Assembly: GCA_020635275.1 (NCBI GenBank)
Contig: JACKAA010000001.1
Span: forward strand, 434,001 to 498,000
DNA length: 64,000 nucleotides
Direction: 5' to 3'
Origin: Ignavibacteriales bacterium
GTDB lineage: Bacteria > Bacteroidota > Ignavibacteria > Ignavibacteriales > Melioribacteraceae
Made by a program: the position numbers and the translations under genes. A model generated the notes under the pieces. The model had not been told where the DNA came from. It did not search any database and saw only the letters and a list, made by a program, of their open reading frames with translations. How positions within the stretch are numbered: the first letter of the stretch is position 1; every line of letters starts with the position of its first letter. Of the stretch, positions 62,001 to 64,000 are shown one piece after another.

Positions 62001-62415
62001 TAACTGAATCAATATTTTCATAGAGTGCACTCGATTTTATTTCTTCTATAATTAAAGTTCCGCCATGAAAAACATTATCTTTTACAATAGGTGAACCCTT
62101 AACAGCAATTTTAATCTGAATATTTTCCTTGTTAATAAAACTTATTTTTTTCTCAAAATGTTTACCTTCTCTTAAAAGTAAAATATCTTGTAGTGGTAAT
62201 TTTTCAGAAAGGAAATTTCTTGAAAATAAATTCATCCCGACTAAACTTTGATTTAGCCACATATTTTCAAATAACTTTATTAGCGCACTATTAACAGATT
62301 TAATCTTCCAATTAGAATCAAAAAACAACATACAAATTGGTAAAAATTCAATAAGATCCGACCAATTGAATTTTAGTGAGTTGAAAAAAGATTCTATTTG
62401 GTTCTGATTTTGCAT
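59068..62415 (-). CDS. Multi-PAS hybrid sensor histidine kinase with phosphomimetic-type receiver
   Basis: A 1115-residue cytoplasmic kinase without membrane helices. Several PAS domains fill residues 1-750 (for example FLPICMLFFDSNWKIKSVN near 25, LQANPNGIILFANEKF near 400, and the PAC-like SFSTFWFDIIHPDDIE near 680). HisKA has H775 (SIISHDLKSPF). The ATPase has NLVANSIKFT, KDTGVGI and GTGLGLSLVKEI. A C-terminal receiver begins at about 992. Its acceptor position is Glu (E1044 in IIFEHSLSNMNGF) while T1074 and K1096 remain, so it probably cannot be phosphorylated normally. A near-consensus CRP-like site lies about 77 bases upstream. Confidence 0.9.
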   Translation of the reverse strand: MQNQNQIESFFNSLKFNWSDLIEFLPICMLFFDSNWKIKSVNSALIKLFENMWLNQSLVGMNLFSRNFLSEKLPLQDILLLREGKHFEKKISFINKENIQIKIAVKGSPIVKDNVFHGGTLIIEEIKSSALYENIDSVTSNSIIDFLEKICSSFIVCSLDGNINFVSEQKNEIYNFINNKVDKNITDVFNSESITTIKSSLNRCIQENKPQEIKLNTYSEIEKFNFNAVFIPLNDLQNNVTSIIILLREINKVEADTIGFLTDSVKLKEFESFAKINSDGLFKINLYGNITFWSENAADLFGLNEAKILDKFIGEIFPEVNNKYFESIRSKIISNGSWEGYLTSNKILTDDIIKVKIISQKNAQETNLFVYCDKIDLQQQKIISAREDEKIFFKDAVIKSDQMILQANPNGIILFANEKFCTHFEYELDEIRGKQFLDFVEYEFKERNGLFEFDELLNCEDFEIIPLKNRSENIIDACFSINISTSKTELKYFTIYIHECDKKDKMFLETAYELLYQFNEPVLIINDDQIIKVNSKFCELFGSQFESDYHNLESYKIISKSSLERFYTLLSSSAISKLEAKIEFVKKDKTTFSANVKKICCAKESSFSVLIIKTEKEYNPQIVNDPKPVESFEGGFDQFRWTGFYKNNELIIESISKEFVSSIGFAIIENYSFSTFWFDIIHPDDIEKFNSELKSHFESGQNNFEIDYRIINNEGKIIWLNNKLKFVEIQEGIKISGLLTDITNWIEEKEELKSIIAELDKLNIAKEKFISIISHDLKSPFTSIVGFSDLILTDSSLDKDEIIEYVGHIKDASLHTVDLLNGLLDLTKLQTGRIEVEPKIVNAHFLTNKTVEILSGLAYQKGLTLKADVDSSIFINVDENLIFQVFNNLVANSIKFTPKGGSIEISARKSPDYQKIEFTVKDTGVGIEKEDIDKLFVLDKKFTTLGTDGERGTGLGLSLVKEIIDKHNGKISVKSELNKGSEFIFTLPISSPSILIVDSVKAERILYSRLLASITKSIRIIQSANVEEALKFAKEEMPMLIIFEHSLSNMNGFDFIEELNKSELVYKPSLIVLTKEYSEELKKSYKNLGIYDVFAKPFALKEFKSKIDSITGNID

Positions 62416-62491
62416 AGATTTTCTAAAAATGCTAATTAATTATAAAAGTTATACAAATATACTATAATAAACAGGTACAGAAATTTTCCGG

Positions 62492-62507
62492 TGTGATTTA
62501 CAGCACA
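62492..62507. promoter_or_regulatory. Near-consensus CRP-family operator
   Basis: TGTGATTTACAGCACA matches TGTGAN6TCACA at nine of ten fixed positions. It lies in the divergent region between the hybrid kinase (start 62415) and pckA (start 62709), so it could act on either. Carbon-status control of pckA by CRP-type proteins is known in other bacteria. Confidence 0.45.
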
Positions 62508-62708
62508 GGAATTATTATGAAATATTATGAATAATAATTTAAAGTTTAAAAAATTATTAGTTATGATATGCATCATTTTACATAATAAAATTGAAGAGGA
62601 ATTAAATATTTAGTAAATTTACAAAACAAAATATTTTATATTCGTCAAGGTTATATTTGCCTCCCGGCAGATTTCCTACCCGAGATTTAATACACAAGGA
62701 GAAAATTA

Positions 62709-64000
62709 ATGGCTACACTAAATCTACAAAAGTATGGTATACAAAATATTACTGAAATATACCATAATCTGTCTTATGATGAACTTTACGAGCATGAAAC
62801 TAGAGAAAATTTAGAAGGATTTGAAAGAGCTCAACTTACTGAATTAGGTGCAGTTAATGTAATGACGGGTGTTTTTACAGGACGTTCACCAAAAGATAAG
62901 TATATTGTTAAAGATGCTGCAACAGAAAATACAATTTGGTGGACATCGGCACAGGCAACTAATGATAATAAACCAATTACTCAAGAAGTTTGGAATGATC
63001 TAAAATCTACAGTTGTAAATCAGCTTTCTTCAAAACCATTATATATTATTGATGCTTTCTGCGGTGCCAACGAAGATTCAAGATTAAAAGTTCGTTTTAT
63101 TATGGAAGTTGCTTGGCAGGCTCACTTTGTAAAAAATATGTTTATTCGTCCAACTGAAGAAGAACTCAAAAATTTTGGAGAACCTGATTTTGTTATTCTT
63201 AATGGATCAAAAACTTCTAATCAAAAATGGAAAGAACACGGTTTAAATTCCGAAGTATTTACTGTTTTTAATTTGACTGAAAAAATGCAAGTTATTGGCG
63301 GTTCCTGGTATGGCGGAGAAATGAAAAAGGGAATCTTTGCTATGATGAATTATTATCTTCCGCTTAATGGAATGGCAGCAATGCATTGTTCTGCTAATAA
63401 AGGCAAAGATGGTGATGTAGCAATTTTCTTTGGTCTTTCAGGTACTGGGAAAACAACTTTATCAACAGATCCTAAAAGAGAATTAATTGGTGATGATGAA
63501 CATGGTTGGGATGATGACGGTGTTTTCAACTTTGAAGGCGGATGTTATGCTAAAACTATTAATTTAGATAAAGAATCTGAACCAGATATTTACAATGCAA
63601 TTAAAAGAGATGCACTTTTAGAAAATGTTACTGTAGATGAAAATGGTAAAATTGATTTTGATGATGATTCTGTAACTAAAAATACTCGTGTTTCTTATCC
63701 AATTTATCATATCGAAAATATAGTTAAACCAATTTCAAAAGCGGGTCATGCAAATAAAGTTATATTTTTAACTGCAGATGCATTTGGTGTAATGCCTCCG
63801 GTTTCTAAATTGACACCGGAACAAACTAAATACCATTTTCTTTCTGGATTTACTGCAAAATTAGCTGGAACCGAAAGAGGTGTAAATTCACCGCAACCAA
63901 CTTTCTCTGCTTGTTTTGGCAAAGCTTTCTTAAGCTTGCATCCAACAAAATATGGTGAAGAATTAGTAAAGAAAATGGAAAAGCACGGTTCAAAAGCTTA
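62709..64000 (+). CDS. pckA: Phosphoenolpyruvate carboxykinase (ATP), truncated by the window edge
   Basis: The first 430 codons of ATP-type PEP carboxykinase. The ATG at 62709 has AAGGAG upstream. The N-terminus MATLNLQKYGIQNITEIYHN, the substrate-binding VFTGRSPKDKY segment and the P-loop GLSGTGKT at residues 242-249 (GLSGTGKTTLSTD) followed by LIGDDEHGWD are diagnostic. The family is about 530 residues, so roughly 100 are missing beyond base 64000. It interconverts oxaloacetate and PEP; with the decarboxylases in this window it links C4 acids to PEP. Confidence 0.96.
   Translation, partial: MATLNLQKYGIQNITEIYHNLSYDELYEHETRENLEGFERAQLTELGAVNVMTGVFTGRSPKDKYIVKDAATENTIWWTSAQATNDNKPITQEVWNDLKSTVVNQLSSKPLYIIDAFCGANEDSRLKVRFIMEVAWQAHFVKNMFIRPTEEELKNFGEPDFVILNGSKTSNQKWKEHGLNSEVFTVFNLTEKMQVIGGSWYGGEMKKGIFAMMNYYLPLNGMAAMHCSANKGKDGDVAIFFGLSGTGKTTLSTDPKRELIGDDEHGWDDDGVFNFEGGCYAKTINLDKESEPDIYNAIKRDALLENVTVDENGKIDFDDDSVTKNTRVSYPIYHIENIVKPISKAGHANKVIFLTADAFGVMPPVSKLTPEQTKYHFLSGFTAKLAGTERGVNSPQPTFSACFGKAFLSLHPTKYGEELVKKMEKHGSKA

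Overview
The window is AT-rich DNA, probably from a motile, Gram-negative member of the Ignavibacteria/Chlorobi-Bacteroidota lineage. This is inferred from three secreted proteins ending in the type IX secretion sorting domain with the NYPNPFNP motif, a TonB-dependent receptor, a Bacillus/Bacteroidota-type three-gene succinate dehydrogenase, and a chemotaxis set with haem-binding receptors. Nearly all of the sequence is coding. There is one tRNA (Asn), one cobalamin riboswitch, several clear intrinsic terminators, and no insertion sequence or CRISPR array.

Layout. 1-3.1 kb: small unknown genes, a stand-alone receiver protein and a solo ParA ATPase. 3.2-6.6 kb: sdhCAB (minus strand). 6.8-14.8 kb: a sensory operon with a CetB/CetA-like split energy-taxis pair, two receptors with periplasmic CxxCH haem motifs, CheW and an unknown 302-residue protein. 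14.85-17.0 kb: cobalamin riboswitch and a BtuB-like receptor. 17.1-19.8 kb: a split lysine-ketoglutarate reductase/saccharopine dehydrogenase pair. 20-21.8 kb: an MltF-like lytic transglycosylase and a small protein. 21.9-26.3 kb: methylmalonyl-CoA mutase, both subunits. 26.4-30.8 kb: an acetyltransferase, a 16-residue-repeat surface protein and a T9SS propeller protein. 31.0-32.1 kb: MeaB. 32.1-45.5 kb: two paralogous four-gene cassettes (histidine kinase, response regulator, small secreted helical protein, double sugar-binding-fold protein) in inverted orientation around an unusual biotin-dependent decarboxylase operon and an uncharacterised 604-residue protein. 45.6-50.0 kb: tRNA-Asn, then methylmalonyl-CoA epimerase and a Na+-pumping methylmalonyl-CoA decarboxylase-type operon. 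50-56.8 kb: secreted M1 peptidase, a large secreted protein and a lipoprotein. 56.9-59.1 kb: exported pullulanase-like enzyme. 59.1-62.4 kb: multi-PAS hybrid kinase. 62.7 kb to the end: ATP-type PEP carboxykinase, cut by the window edge.

Metabolic theme. Cobalamin uptake, the B12-dependent mutase, its chaperone MeaB, the epimerase, a biotin decarboxylase/Na+ pump, succinate dehydrogenase and PEP carboxykinase together make most of a succinate-methylmalonyl-CoA-propionyl-CoA route. Its direction (propionate formation or use) cannot be read from the sequence.

Most interesting signal. The two inverted cassettes each carry, just upstream of the small secreted protein gene, operator blocks of four TGACAA-like direct repeats with identical 10-10-11 bp spacing: one block on the left, two on the right. 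The paralogous response regulators have nearly the same DNA-recognition helix. This looks like a duplicated, self-contained envelope or carbohydrate sensing system that I cannot match to a described one.
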